Positions 45,900-58,793 of a DNA stretch of 64,000 nucleotides are shown in pieces; positions within the stretch are counted from its first letter, which is position 1, and each line of letters opens with the position of its first letter. The stretch is from contig NW_024881277.1 of the NCBI RefSeq assembly GCF_018691265.1, forward strand, positions 9,938,363 to 10,002,362. Reading direction: 5' to 3'. Below the pieces are notes generated by a model that worked only from the letters and a program-made list of their open reading frames with translations, was not told the DNA's origin and did no database searches. A program made the translations under genes and the position numbers. This DNA is from Tyto alba (taxonomy: Eukaryota > Chordata > Aves > Strigiformes > Tytonidae).

Positions 45900-48659
45900 C
45901 CCTGGATCAGTCAGACAGAGCTTTTTGATCAGGTCGTCAGCCGAAGGACAAGGCAAAACATGTAGCATTGACCTGCCCACCACAATGGTCTTACAGGTAG
46001 CTGTGAGATCCTTCACAAGCATGGGGAATTGGATGTCTCCCCCACCACCTGAATTTTTGGTGTCACACCTCAAAAAGCAGTTTGCATTTCACAGGCCCAT
46101 TGTCTGTTTCTCCTCCTTCATGTGGTTCTTCCTGGGGATCCCCTTTGGGTCTTTTCCTCTTTGTTCTGATGCACATGGCCTTCCAAAGTTGGCATTTTGC
46201 CCTGGTTTTCCATTTTCATAGCCCACATGGACTGTGTCTTCCTGCACAGTTCAAAGCCCAGACTTGGCCCCAGTAACCCTGCATGGCCGGTCTGGGATGT
46301 GGGGGCCTCCCAGTCTGGCTCACTGGGCTGGACCCCTCTTTACACGTGACAGGATTTGTTATGGGGGCCCCTTGGAGTGTGACACAGTGGCAGTGTCCTC
46401 CTCTCTCCTTGCATCTCTGCTCTCTATATGAAACATTCTAACTCAATTCTAACTCTATTTTCCTTTGTGGGTTTCCTCCATGCAGTAATTAGTAAGGTGA
46501 ACCTCACCATCAATCTTACTGAACCTTATCAAGCCCCTGTCAAAACTTTGTTCAGTTCCATCGCACTTATGGAATTCTGTCAATTTATTACCTTACCTCA
46601 ATAAAACATATTGCTGCTTCCCTCTTTTGAATGAGGTGCATTCTGCTCTTCTCCAACACCATGGAGGGCCAAGGTCCTTCTTTTCCACTCCCTCCTAGTA
46701 GGACCCCTAGGAGGAAGAACATTTCTCTGTGTTCATTGCTTAAAAGAATGGTGAAGGAAGTTCAGCGAGGTGAACCACGGAGGTGTGTGTTTCTGAGTGT
46801 ATTAATATTCCCTAAATGTGCTCTGTGCCTTCTGGCAGTTGAGAAGTGCCTTCTTGCTGAGGGCAACATTGCTGATGCTTACAGAACCCCTTCTGACTGT
46901 GCAGACGAGGTGCTCCACAGGTGTGCTTCTCTCATAGCGTGCATTTGAAGGCAGAGGCCAGGTAGCCAAAAATGAATATCGTACTGGCAATGAGCCTTTC
47001 CAAGGTTGTTATGAGCCAGACTGGGAATGCAGGGAAGCATAAAGGTTCTGTGGTCCCCTTGGGTTAAATTAAAGTGAAATGACACCAAATGACTGGTTAA
47101 AATGTTTTACTTGCAGTCGAAACAACTTAAACTTGGAAAAGGATAGCAAGCAATGTGGCCTCTTATTAATAAACCTGTAGGGAAGAAAAGAAAGGAAGAA
47201 AAGGAAAAGGGAGAGAGAGAAAGAGAGTTGAAGTATGTGGATCACCACCCCAAGTTCCAGCATTGTCTCAGGTCTGGTAATCTTGAGCGGTAGGTGCACC
47301 CCCAGCAAAGTTTTCTGTTGCCTTTTAAGTTCATTTTCTCTGCTGATGTTCATACTAGACAAGGAGAGGCAGGTTCTCCTCCAACTCATTTCCATGAGAG
47401 ATGAGCTAAAGGTGGAACGTGGGTTCTGTGTGTGCGTGGAAGGGGAATCAGGTACCCCTACCCTCTTGTCAATTGAGTCAGTGGTTGTGCTCACCCCAAC
47501 ACCATTGATTTTTTCCTTAGTTTTTGCTTAGGTCCTTCTGGTGCTGGTTCTTTCTCTCTCTTATCACTCCTTTAACCTGAACATATGGTTTCACTCAGTT
47601 TGTTTCCCTTCATTGAGGCTTATCTAAGGAATTTGGCAATATAACCATGAGGGAGTGGAGCTGTGCACCCTTCGATACACTCCATGTTTCCTTGGGTGGC
47701 GTTCCTTAGACTGATCACAATGGCCAAAGCTTGTCAAATTTTTCTGTGTTTATGACTGTTTGAGGCAACAATTCTTTCATTTTCTTACACATGGCTGCCT
47801 GCAAAACCCTACGTGGGGCTCACCTAGGGTCGGGTGGTGGTGAGAGGCTGCCAGTGCTGGAGGAAGAACCATGGACGGCTGCCACGGGGTCTGTGCTGGG
47901 CAGACATTTCCTCACCCTGAACAACCACCCTGGTCCATGCAGTGCCTGCACCATGGGGCTGTGGGGCCATGTGGGGCAGCAGGACTTGGCCAGCCCAGCT
48001 GAGGAGGTCCTCCCTGCTCTGCCCACTGCCACCCATCGGCACTGCCACAACCCCTCTGTGCTGGGCGATGAGGTTTCTGTGGGTGCCCTTCTGTGAGCCG
48101 CGTGGGCACCCACAGGGTGTGTCTCTGCTTGGAGCTGGTCGCCTTGGCCTGCCTGCACGGTCCTGGCAAGGCTTGGCCTTGGAGATGGGCTGTGATAGTC
48201 CTCAGCCCATGGCATGAGTTCCAGCCTAGGAATGACTCCTGCAGAAGAGCTCACACTGTGCTGGGGGCATGGGTGAGCCCTTCAAGATGTCCTCACACCA
48301 GGATTCTTCTTGGTACAAAGGGGAACCATGGCAGCCTGAAGCGATTTCTGCTGGATGGAAGCTGAGAGGGTTGCACAAGCACTCACAGGTAGAAGGAAGA
48401 TTTTTTAAAAGGAAAAATTTATTGGGCTCTAATGATGTCAGTGCAGTGGGGGTTCATACAGGCACAACTCTGATACCCAACTCCACCACCGTTATGACTA
48501 AAGAAGAAAACAGCTTCATACTGACCCTCAGACCTGATATGCCATAGCTCCTGCCTAAGTTGGTCTCCAAACCCATACTCAGACAACTTGTGCTAGATCA
48601 AGTGCACCAGGCCTTGTCTCCATGAGTTTGGAACATCTCTATTGACCGAGATCCCACCA
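45900..48659. other. No gene recognised
   Basis: Mixed unique-looking sequence with a purine-rich run at about 47170-47227 and a possible AATAAA near 46600. Open frames of 60-144 codons overlap in both strands without domains. Confidence 0.45.
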
Positions 48660-50840
48660 TCTCATCTGAGCCCTTGCTCAGCTGCTTGACTCTGAGGGAT
48701 CTCTCCAAAAAACCCAACCCTCAAAACCAAACAGCCCACTTAGCCTCTCCTAGTACACAATGTGCTCCAGTCCCCAACCATCTTTCCAGCCTCTGCAGGA
48801 CTATTCACAGCCTGTCAAGGTCTTTCTTGTGCTGGGGAGACCCACACTGGACACAGCAATCCTACTGGGGCCCATAAATAGAGGAGAAGAGTCAATTCTC
48901 TTAAGCTGCTGGCTGTGATTTTGTTAGTCCTGCCTGGGATGAGGTTGGCCTGCCTCTTCCCAAGGGCACACTGCTCCCTCCTGTCCCACTTGTGCACCCA
49001 GACTCCCCGGTCCTTTTCTGCAGAGCTGCTGTCCCCAGCCTGGCCTCTTGTCTGGAGTTGTCCCAGTGCAGTGGCAGGATGAACACTGGCATTTGTCTTC
49101 AACTTTGTGTGGGTCCCAGGCAGCCCTTTTCACTGAGGGCTACTACATCCACCTCTCTCCTTATCCAAAGGACCCATCATCTCATTGTAAATGGTATTCA
49201 GGTTGGCCAGGCACAATTTGTCCTTGTTCAGTTTTTACTGGCAGTTCCAAATCCCCTTCTTGTCCTTCAGGTGCTTGGAAATGGCTTCCAGGAGGATTTG
49301 CTCCATCACTTTCACAGGAACAGACGTGAGGCTGAGCAGCCTGTAGCTCCCTCATCTTCCTTTTTGCTCTTCATGAAGATGGGTGGCATGTTTGCCTTTT
49401 CCCAGACATCAGGAACCTCCCTGACTGCCATGGCCTTTCCAGGGTGACAGAAGCAGCCACGCACTGACCTTGGCCAGCACCCTCAGCACCCTTGGCTGAA
49501 ACACACCCCATAGAGGACCCACAGAGTCATGTATGACCAACCAGCTTGCTGAAAGTCTCTCCACATGTTCTTGGTCACTAGGCCCACTCCCTCACTGAGT
49601 TTTGGGCCTGCTTTTCTTTTTTTTTTTTTAGCCTTGCCGTGGCTGCCAACACCGTTACCGAAGCCCCTTTTGCTACCTTCTGCATCCCTTGCTGGTTTGA
49701 GCACCAGTTGAGCTCTGCCTTTCCTAGCTCCATCCCTGCATGTACAGACAAGGTCTCTGTGCTACCCCAGGGCAGCCTGAGCCCCTTCAGCCCTCTGTGC
49801 ATCTCCTCCCCATCCCACAGACAGGCTGGTGGCAAGAGGGTGGCATCTGGCGACAGCACAGCAGTGCTGGGAGCAGGGGCACCAACAAGGAAAGGGGGGG
49901 TGTGAGCCATGCCCTGGGCTGCACACAGGGGCACGGGGTGGCTGGTGCCTCGGTGGTTGGCCAGGCTGTATGGGCTTGGGGTGGATGCCAGCTTGAGAGT
50001 AGGAGTGCTGGGATTTCCATGGAATTCCAGTGAAAATGTGGCTGCCGCGAAAGCAAGTGGGCAGGTTCAGGCACAGGCAACTGCAGTGGCAAGGGTGCAC
50101 AAGAAAGTGTGCTGGCCTCCTGCCATGGTTGCTCAGCTTCATCCATAAAATTCCACGTGGGTTTTGCATTTCAACAGGGTTGGCCTTGAAGTTGAAACAG
50201 TTGTCCAAGGCCCCTTTGTTCTACAGGGCAGTTTCCCAAGAAATCCAGCCCAAGAACTTCCTGAGCAAGACAAAAATTTCTCCCTTGTACTCCAAGGCTC
50301 TGATTCTGGGGTTTATCCTGCGCACCTCTCTTGGGAGTTTAAACCCCACCATCTCCTGGTCACTGCAGCCATGTGACACCGACCCTCAGTGGAAAAGCTC
50401 ACGTGCCCATGGTTACAATTTCCTGGTGCTCTGTCTCAAATATTTTCTCCAGAATGCCACGACAGGACACATCAAGCCTCTCATCTTGCTGCACCCATTC
50501 CTGGAGGAACGGAGAAGTGACAGGGTTTGACTGTCCCATTTTCAGTGCTGAGGCAGGACTTGGGGAAGTGCGGTGCTTCCCCCTGCATCAGCTCCTTCAT
50601 CTCACTGAGAGGTGGGGCTACAACATCTGCTGGGCAGCCAGCCCAGGTTCTGGATGCCACCAGTCTTCTCTGGGGACATGCTTCTTTTAGCCACCAGCCG
50701 TTGCTGGGTCCTGCTCCACCTGCTGCCAACCCAAGGGCAGCTTCATCGCCCTTCTGGACTTTGGCAACTTCTGCTCCACGTGGCTTCATGCCCCTCCGGG
50801 CAGCTCTTCTTGCCTGGCTGAGAGCCACTCACAGGTGACC
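48660..50840 (-). mobile_element. Long CR1-like LINE 5' part, reverse orientation
   Basis: The plus strand matches the antisense pattern of the CR1 upstream half: 'gggcacactgctccctcctgtcc', 'cacccagactccccggtcctt', 'atgggtggcatgtttgcc', 'gttgtccaaggcccctttgttctacagggcagt' and 'ccatctcctggtcactgcagcc'. These are spread over about 2.1 kb with no open frame. Right boundary is uncertain. Confidence 0.6.
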
Positions 50841-51589
50841 AACAGCCTCCATAACAGTGGCTGTAGGGGAGAGGGAAGGTGGGCATGAAGGGTTGCACTG
50901 GCCTTTCACCACCAGGAATTGTCTCCTTTGTATCAGCCCTTAGGAAGCCCTGCCAAAGCATCTCCCAAATTCAGTGCTGGCAGGAGGATCTCCTATAGAC
51001 CCCTCTGGTCTGAGCCTCCTCCAGACACCTGCACCCCTGGGCTGGATGCTCTGCCTGGCACGGGAGGATCAGGCCACTCTCCTTGTACCCACACCATCTC
51101 CACCTTGGGAAAGAAACACCTCTAAGATTTGAAGACAGGCTTCAGGCCTGCCCATTGCTCCCACCCCCCACTTCTCTGGATATCCAGAACAACCTGAGGG
51201 GTGCTTGGGCTCCTCTTTAATAGGACGTAACCAGAGTCTTCACATTTGTCTCAGGACAACAAATGGTACCATCCAGACCCCAAACTCACCTGCTGCAGGT
51301 CCTGTACTGCACAGTGGTGATTGGTGTCAGGACCAACTGCCACTCCCAGCTGTACTGCTCGGGGCTGTGGTCACACCATCAGTTGAGATTTTAGGCACCA
51401 AAAACGAATATTGTGCTTTGCCCCCAGCTGACAGTTAAGCACCATGCAGCCACTAACTCACTATCCCCATATCTCCCCTGATGGGATAGGGAGGAGAATC
51501 AGAAAAAAAAAAAAAAATGAAAACAGCAAAAATCCTCATGTGTTGAGATAAGAAGACTTTAATAATTGAAAAAAGATGTAGTAGTAGTA

Positions 51590-51637
<48 letters not shown>

Positions 51638-52769
51638 GAAATAATTGCAATAATTGTAATGAAAAGGAAGATAAAAAAAAGAGAGAGGAATAAAACCAAA
51701 GAAGAAGACAAGGGGTGCCCAGTGCAATTGCTCTGTACCCACTGATCCATGCCCAGCTGGTCCCCCCAAGCAGTGATCCACATCTCACGGCCAACCCACT
51801 GCCTTCCTCCCTCTTGTTTATATACAGGGCCTGATGTCCTGTGGTATCAAATAGCACTCTGGCTAGTTTCGGTCAGCTGTCCTGGCCATGCTCCCTCTCA
51901 GATCCTTGTGCCCCGCCTCACTGGCAGCATGGGAAACTGAACAATCCTCGACTTAGGATAAGCCCTGCTCAACAACAACTAAAACATCCCTGTGTTCTCA
52001 ACATTGTTCTCACCCTAAACCCAAAGCACAGCACTACACCAGCTGTTAGGAAGAAAAGTAACTCTGTCCCAGCTGAAATCAGGACTTTGCAGATTGCCTT
52101 TCTTGGTAAGCCTGGCTCCTTGTAACCCTTTTTGTCAAATAGGCAAGTTCTTATGGGCCCCACTGCCCTCTGCATCTGACATGCTCACCAGCTGGTTGGG
52201 TCATTTGGCCTCTGTGACCAAAGACCATGGGTCATGCTCATGATCCAGGCCTTTTGCAAGCACCAGTTTCCTTCCTGTTGTTCTTTGCAGTCACGTGAAC
52301 CAGGATCGGAAATGTCAGGCTGTGCTCTGCCTGTTGTGACAAACTGCTCAGCCCTCGTCATGGTCTGCCTTCAACCAAAAAGAATTTTCAGCGTGCACAA
52401 CATCTTGTCAGGGTGGCTTCTGCATCCGTTCCTCCACTGCCTGCTGGCAGGAGTTTGCTGCAAGTTTTGGAAAGCAGCAAATCCTGATTTTTGTCGCTCT
52501 TATCCCCAAACTTGACGTTGTCGTTGCCCAATAAGGTGTGGTACTGACCTTCTGAGGCACATAGATTTAGGTCAACCTCGCTGCTCATTGTCTTTCTGTG
52601 AAGTTCAGTGTGACTGAGGATGAGCTAGATCATCATTACAGTGGTGCTTTCCACCTTTGTCATCACTTCCATTAAATGAGCATTTCTTTTTCTTACCCAT
52701 ACAGCCATACATCCACTCAAGTTATTGTCTTCTCAGAGGAACCATCTGCACACGTGCCTTAAATGCTGA
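50841..52769. other. No gene recognised; contains an (AAT)n tract
   Basis: Apart from the microsatellite at 51579-51637, no repeat or gene is recognised. Short frames only. Confidence 0.45.
51579..51637 (+). repeat. (TAG)n/(TAA)n triplet microsatellite
   Basis: About four TAG units followed by about 15 TAA units, then a decayed AT-rich tail. Seen directly. Confidence 0.95.
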
Positions 52770-53450
52770 TGTGCTGGAGCTTCAGTGCACAGGGACCTTG
52801 AGATACTTGGGGCTTTGGCCAGCAGGAACTTCAAGTTCTACAAGGAGAAGGCGCAAATTGGGACTGGACCAGCAGAGGAGTGAGTCTGAGGAGAAGGCCC
52901 TGGGTACTGTGAGTGATGCCATATGTGCCGCTCGTAAAGGCTCACCATGAATAGAGCCAGCTCCTGCATACGGAGCTGCACTGTAGCATGACCATCGAGA
53001 CATGGGGAGTTATCATCCCCCTCGACTCAGCACTGGTGTGGCCACACCTGTAACATTCTCCGGGTCTTCCCATTCTGAGGAGCAGGAAGGAATGGGAGAG
53101 TGCCCAGAGGATGTCTGCAAAGGTGGGTTTAGGGAGCATGAAGCACATGAAGTGTGTGGAGTGGCTGAGGGACCTGGGCTTCCTTGTCCTGATGGTGTGG
53201 AAGGTGATGCAGGAGTAACAGAGTAGCTTGAAATTAGGAATTTGGGGTGTTTTCAAAGATTTTGGACCTTTTCTTTGTAGTGGGAAACCACCTGAGAAAG
53301 GAAAAGCATCACAAAGTGCAGCTTAGGAGGTTGAGACTGGACAGGAGGAGAAAGAAATGTCCCCTGAATGGTAGTGCTGTGGTACCAGATGTCACCCAGA
53401 GCCTGGATCAGTGCAGTGTTTTGTGTTCCAAGGAACAGGCAGGGAGGAAG
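52770..53450 (+). mobile_element. CR1-like LINE 3' fragment
   Basis: Decayed CR1 order: 'ctggaccagcagaggag..gaaggccctgggtactgtgagtga', then 'actcagcactggtgtggccacacctg', 'agagtgcccagaggatg', 'gagtggctgagggacctgggcttcc' and 'aggttgagactggacaggagg'. Confidence 0.6.
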
Positions 53451-53459
53451 GAGAGATCT

Positions 53460-54020
53460 CAGGAAAGTCAGGGAGATGCTATAGGTTGGGTGTCCACAGC
53501 CTGGGGGTCTCTGTCCCCTTGGCTATGGCAGTTGTCTCTGCTACCAAGGCCTGGAAGGAGACATGATAATCGCATGGAACTCGGGCCTCGTGGCTTCCTT
53601 GCAGCCCCCCAGGGAGGCTGGGAGCTGTGGTACCACTGTCCTGCACTCAGCATTGCCCACCCCACCCCACAGTGCCCCAGGAAGAGCCCTGAGCCAGTGT
53701 AAGGGATGGGATTCCCCTTCCTGGGGCTGACCACTTGGCATGATAAAATATATCAAGTTTTACTCAGCATCAGCTCACCTTGCACAGTGCCTTTGCCTAC
53801 CTGTACTCACAGCCTCCAATTTTCTTCTCTAACTAATCCATGGGGACACCTGGTCTGTAATGAGCCTCAGAGGGGCCAATTAACACTCCAAGACACTTTG
53901 GCTTTTGCTTCTGACTGTAACCCCTTCAGAGGTTGGTTCAGCTCCTCTCAGTATCTGAGGTTCAAGCACCAAATACACCCCCGGTCTCATCAAAGTGCAG
54001 AAAACCCAAAGGAGCCACAT
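53460..54020 (+). repeat. Orphan OR-unit distal 5' flank
   Basis: Matches 11150-11640 (unit B) and inverted 36720-37200 (unit D): 'tggctatggcagttgtctctgc', 'ccccaggaagagccctgag', 'acaccaa..agacactttgg' and 'ggttca(ag)' landmarks are in the same order. Its orientation predicts a plus-strand OR downstream, but none follows before the Topors-like gene. Confidence 0.6.
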
Positions 54021-56539
54021 CTCTTCCATCAATTATTTCAGGACTTCCAGGCTTGCACAGCTAATTGGAGAGACTTCAGGAGTCTAATTAAAGTGGAAGA
54101 TTTTAATGACAACTTCATAAAAAAACTTTTTTTTTTTTTCATTTTGAAGGGGTTTTAATCCTTTTTTAATTTTACAGAAGTGATAGAAGCTTTCTCCAAT
54201 TCAGAGGGTCTTCTAAGGAGGACAGGAAATGTAGCAACAGCGGTCTCCTCATGGTCCCCCACTGTATGGGCAACTTTCCTCCCCACCTCCCCAGACCCAC
54301 CATTTCCCTCAGGGGCTGCCTGGGACTTGCATTCTTCTACATCAGACTTCCTCACTGATGTTCACAGATGAATGTTACAGCTCCTTTGCACCAATTCCCA
54401 CCTGATTTACCCTGAGACTTGACTGTAAATAGTCACAGGAATCTTATTAGTTTGAAGAAAGAGAAGTAAAACATGATACAAATTATTAAAAAAAAAAATC
54501 AACAATAAACTCCTCAACTGTATGCCAAGTCCAAGCCTCCACTAAGGTCTATCTTCCTCAAGCGATGACCATAAAAGGAATACTCTAGACAAATAGATAG
54601 GAAATTATAAATATACACACAATTAGCAAGTTGACTAAAAAAAGAGTTTGGCAGTTTAAATCAACTTTTCCACCTTTTTGGCCAAATTTCTAGCCCAGAG
54701 CCTTCTCACCAACTCATGCCTCTAGTGATCTCCCTGCCCATCTTCCTGTGCCTCCTTAGCCCATGCCCACCTCTATCAAGTGAAGTTGGGGTGTTGTGGG
54801 GAACTTCTTACAGCCAACTGAAAAATCATTTGTCAATGTTCAAAGCATTTCTGAGGTATAGCTGAGAAAGAAATTAACTTGTGTTACATCATGTGCTTGT
54901 TAACATCATTATATTTAGCAAAACCCATCCTCGAAGACAGGCTGTTCTAAAAGCTCCCCTGCAACCGGACAGAAATTAAGATGCAAGAATAAACTAATTA
55001 GAGTTGCTGCACTCTAACAAGCTCCCAGGGGAATGTTACTGAGTCTGGAGAGCTATGGGAGGAATAAAGAGTCTTTGGGGTTCAGTGGGGTGTGCTGAGG
55101 GGTTTGGGTGAGGAAGCTCCCTCAGGAGATTGACATGAGCCTCTCTGGGGGCTGATTAGAGCAGAAGAACAGAGGCAAGTGACTTCAGGGTGACAAAGAA
55201 AGGAGACAGAGACATCCTGTGTCATGTAGCCCCTTGGATGTGCCCTGCCAAGGGGCTCAGTGCTAATTCCCAGCCCATCTGAATGGTGATGCCTTTGGTC
55301 ATCAGCAGCTGAGGTTTTCCCCCGGTCACTCTGAGGACAAATACACACCGAGTGCCACATCCTTGCCCCTCAGGCCTGGCACTGCCCAGCTCCCCCTAAA
55401 CCTTTGCCTATACCCTAACACCTAACCCTGAAAGGTAAGCTCTCATCCTTAGCCCTGCCCTGATCACTGAAGCTGAAACCCTCACCAGATGCCTGAAACC
55501 TAAGCCCTACCTACCTCCCTAATCCTTTCCCTCAACACCCCTCATCTTCAACCTCTCTCCTAAGCCTAGCTCATGTTTTCTGGCAGATAGAAGGAGAGCA
55601 GGTATTATGAGGTTCCAGAGGGAAAGGTCAGGGAGATGAGAGGTTGGGGGCAGCCAGGAGGAAGAGGAAGGCAAAGGGGATGTGGCTGATGTGTAGGTTG
55701 TGATGTCATTTCTGCTGGAGGAAGAAGATTATTGAGGAGCAGCATTGTGAGTGACATCGAAGAGAGAAGGGAGCATGGGGTAGGTGTGGGAACAAAGAAT
55801 TGGTGTTTAGCAAAGTTGTAAAGTGACCTTCAGTCTAGAAGGATGGTTGTGGGTACATGAAGCAAGAGCGCGGAACACCCTGTTGCGAGCGTGAGCAGCT
55901 GCAGGTCAGAACAGCAGCTGTGGAGCGTGGGATGAGCGAGTGGTCAGTAAACAGGCTGGATCTGAAGGTCAGCAGGATGGGAAAAACAGAAATGAAAGCT
56001 GTAAACACTTGGTAATAAACTGGGGGCTTGCATACAGGATGGCAGCTTGGCAATGCTCCCCCTTCACAAACAGAAGAGAGTTTGTCATTATTTGATGCAT
56101 CGCCCTGATCCCGGCTGGACCGAGGCTGGCACTTTGTCCCTCATTGGTTAGATGTATTTAGATTAGCCTCGCTTGCTATGTAGATTAGCACACGTGCTCC
56201 TTACGAGCGTGGGGCGGTGCAAGTCATTTTGGTCTTGAATTGAGTCGGTGGTCACAGTCTCCCTCCTGCTGCCATTACCCTTCCCTCAGTTTCTGCTTCT
56301 TGGGAAAAAGAAGGCACCCAGTCTCTGGCACCTTCTGGGGATAGGATGTTCCCCTCTTAACAATCTTTTTCCTTCCCTTTGAGGGTACAGTCGTTAGCAA
56401 GGCCTGCACTGTTTATACAGAGTATCAGGCTTACACGACAGATCCAATGTTTAGTGGTCCTCCTTAGAAAATTGTAATGCGGTCTATCGAACTCTAACTT
56501 GAATTGACGTGCGGAAGGATGACTTTACAACCAGTGAGG
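54021..56539. other. No gene recognised; decayed CCCTAA-like patch near 55415-55575
   Basis: AT-rich start, then a stretch with scattered CCCTAA, CACCTAA and CCTAAGC words, then a purine-rich part. A possible LTR remnant lies around 56090-56270. No coding frame with recognisable domains. Confidence 0.4.
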
Positions 56540-57130
56540 TTATAAAGTAGGTATGTTTATTCAGTGCTGGACGCATGGGGGATCACTCCACCACAGCGTG
56601 CGTGCCCTGGAGACAAAAGCAGCCCCCTTTTATGATGCCAAAGTTACATATTCATCAGTCCTAATACATATGCATTATAATTCCAGGAATAGGGAGGGAA
56701 TATTACAATTAGTTCCAAGAAATCATTATAGTATCCCCCACCCAAGTCCCTCCCCATCGCGCCTGCGCAATGTCTCTTGGTGGTCGTGGGCAGGGGTCTT
56801 CTGATGAAGGCTCGTAGTCTTCTTCATTGTGTTCACTAGCTGACCCTTGCTTTTTTGCACAGACTCAGTTCTGTAGTTACGCACATCTCGTCCTTCAGGC
56901 CTTGTTGGATGGGGTTTGTTGCTGACTTGCAGCTCCTTTATCTTGGTGGCTCAGTAGTTCCTTCCTTATCTCAAGGACGATGGTGGGCTCATCCTGGTTT
57001 TCTCTCATTCATTCGCGAGGGAGTTATCTAGTTAATGTTTTCTTGAGAAACCATCTGGTTAACGCCTCTTCATTCATACATCAGAATAGTGCCACTATAG
57101 CTTAGGCGTCAACCCAAACATGCGGTGTTA
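56540..57130 (-). mobile_element. LTR, same family as 22190-22600
   Basis: On the minus strand: an ATAAAAGG box near 56630, a TGAATAAACAT signal near 56555, and a long U3 reaching about 57130. Shares 'gcatggggga(t)cactcc' and 'ttccaagaaatcattata' with 22190-22600. Confidence 0.6.
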
Positions 57131-57224
57131 CTCATCTGCACTGTGGCTTCTGCCACACTTAGTGCACGAGGCCAGAGAAGCACCTGACTGAAGGTTCTCC
57201 AGTTCTCCTTGTTTCTGCCAGTTT

Positions 57225-57345
57225 GTCGCTGAGGCAGCCCATGCTGCTGCAGCTCCAGAGGCTGCTCAAGTCACCACAGTGCCTGCCCAAATCCAGCTGA
57301 TACCTGCCCCAGCACGTATTAAAGATGGGGAGGTGGAAAATTTCC
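57225..57345 (+). mobile_element. Possible ERVL gag scrap
   Basis: One frame reads VTTVPAQIQLIPAPARIK, which resembles the Val/Pro-rich linker seen in ERVL-type gag. Very short, so doubtful. Confidence 0.25.
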
Positions 57346-57419
57346 TGCCGTAAGGTGGCATTTTACCAATCCCTTATATCTAGGACATACTGTTGGATGC
57401 CCTGTTTCAGTGCTGAAAT

Positions 57420-58168
57420 GGTGACACGTGGTAGAGTCAATTGTAAGCTGTAGCTCCAGCATCCACCTTTCCTGTCTGGAGCTTCTTCAGCTGAGAGCTG
57501 ACCTGACGGGGCCCCGGGAAACCCCTGCCAAGGCCTCGGGGGCTGGCTCGAAGCACCGATGCCCAGCACCCAACAGAAGACATGGAGAACGGAGCGGGCG
57601 GTGGTGTTGCGGTAAGCCCCGAGGTGTGTGCCGGGGTCGCAGGGCTGCTGGGGCAAGCGCCGGTGGCCAAGGGCCACCCGTGGTGACGTCCCCCAGCCAC
57701 GCACTGTGTCATCCCCCAGCACGTGCCTCCGTGACACCGCGGCCCTCGCTGATTATATTCGGGCACCCAGCCTGGTCGTACCTTCGCTCCAGCGAGGCTT
57801 GGAGTGTGGAGCAAGCCTTTGGCTCGGTGCTGGGCTTGTGCCCTGGGAACTGGTGGCTGCAGCTCTCAGCGCCCATCCCCGGAGCCACGGCAGGTTTTTC
57901 CCCGGCCCTGCCCGGTTCAGGCAGTCGGGGCGCCCAGGAGGCGAGCTCGCCATGGCAGAGGTGAGCTGTGCGGGGAAACTTCCCCAGGGGAGCTGGGTGG
58001 GTTTCCTTCTTGAGGGGCCTGGGCTTCTCTCCCACTGCTCCCCGGGCAGCCAGTGACCGTGGCCTCTCTTCCTCTTCTAGCAGGACACCCGCTGCTGCAG
58101 CGTCGGTGAGGAGGAGGAGTCGTCCATCCCCACCAGCTCTCCCCTGCCCAGCGCAACGCGTGCTGAGC
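57420..58168 (+). promoter_or_regulatory. 5' region of the Topors-like gene: GC-rich exon and 120-bp intron
   Basis: A GC-rich stretch without TATA box ends in ATGGCAGAG directly followed by GTGAGC at 57961. A pyrimidine tract with TTCTAG ends at 58080, defining a 120-bp intron. Exon 2 then runs to the ATG at 58169 (GAGCATGG, good context). The upstream ATG at 57952 is not in frame with the RING, so it would be an upstream ORF. A second possible donor (GTAAGC) lies at about 57611. Splicing is inferred from the consensus sites. Confidence 0.5.
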
Positions 58169-58793
58169 ATGGCCACAGCCTCGGTGCACCGCTGCCCGCT
58201 GTGCCGTAACCCCTGGCACGACGCAGCCTATGCCATGCCGTGCCTCCACCGCTTCTGTTTTCAGCTGCACGCGGCGGTGGGCAGAGATCCAGCCTGAGTG
58301 CCCCCGCTGCAAGAGGAGGGTGGCTTCCACCCGGCACTCGCTGCAGGGGGGCAGATTTGAAGAGTTCCCCGTGAGACGACAACCGCCTGTGGGTCCAAGA
58401 TGAGGCACCTTACAGGCTGCCAGCGCCAACAGCACCCAGGGTACCCCACCCATGGAATCCGGAGCCGGCGTTCGTGGGCGGCCTTCATCCCTACACCTGG
58501 CGGTTCCTTTTCAGTGGTCACCCAGATGTAGTCCAGATCCTGCGGCCCTGGCTGTGTCAGGAGCCGGAGCGCATCTCTGGGTTAGAGCCTCCTCAGGGGC
58601 TCATGCTGGAACACGTGGTCCTGAGTGCCCTTCCTGTCTTGGGGCTGCATGAAGAGTCCCTGGTCGAGATGCTGCGGACTGACCTTGGAAGCCGCGCAAC
58701 AGCGTTTGTGCAAGGACTCATTGAGTTCACCATAGGTCGGTGTGGGAGGGCAGACCAACACCTCCTGCTCCATGGGGACTCCCGTGCTGCCAG

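Noticed and set aside
47160..47230. Purine-rich GAA/GGA run as a functional triplex site
   Set aside because: Short, irregular and with no gene nearby; ordinary low-complexity sequence.
57428..58453. Several 100-180 codon frames on both strands over the 5' region of the Topors-like gene
   Set aside because: CpG- and GC-rich promoter-like sequence has few stops, and the frames ignore the clear splice sites.
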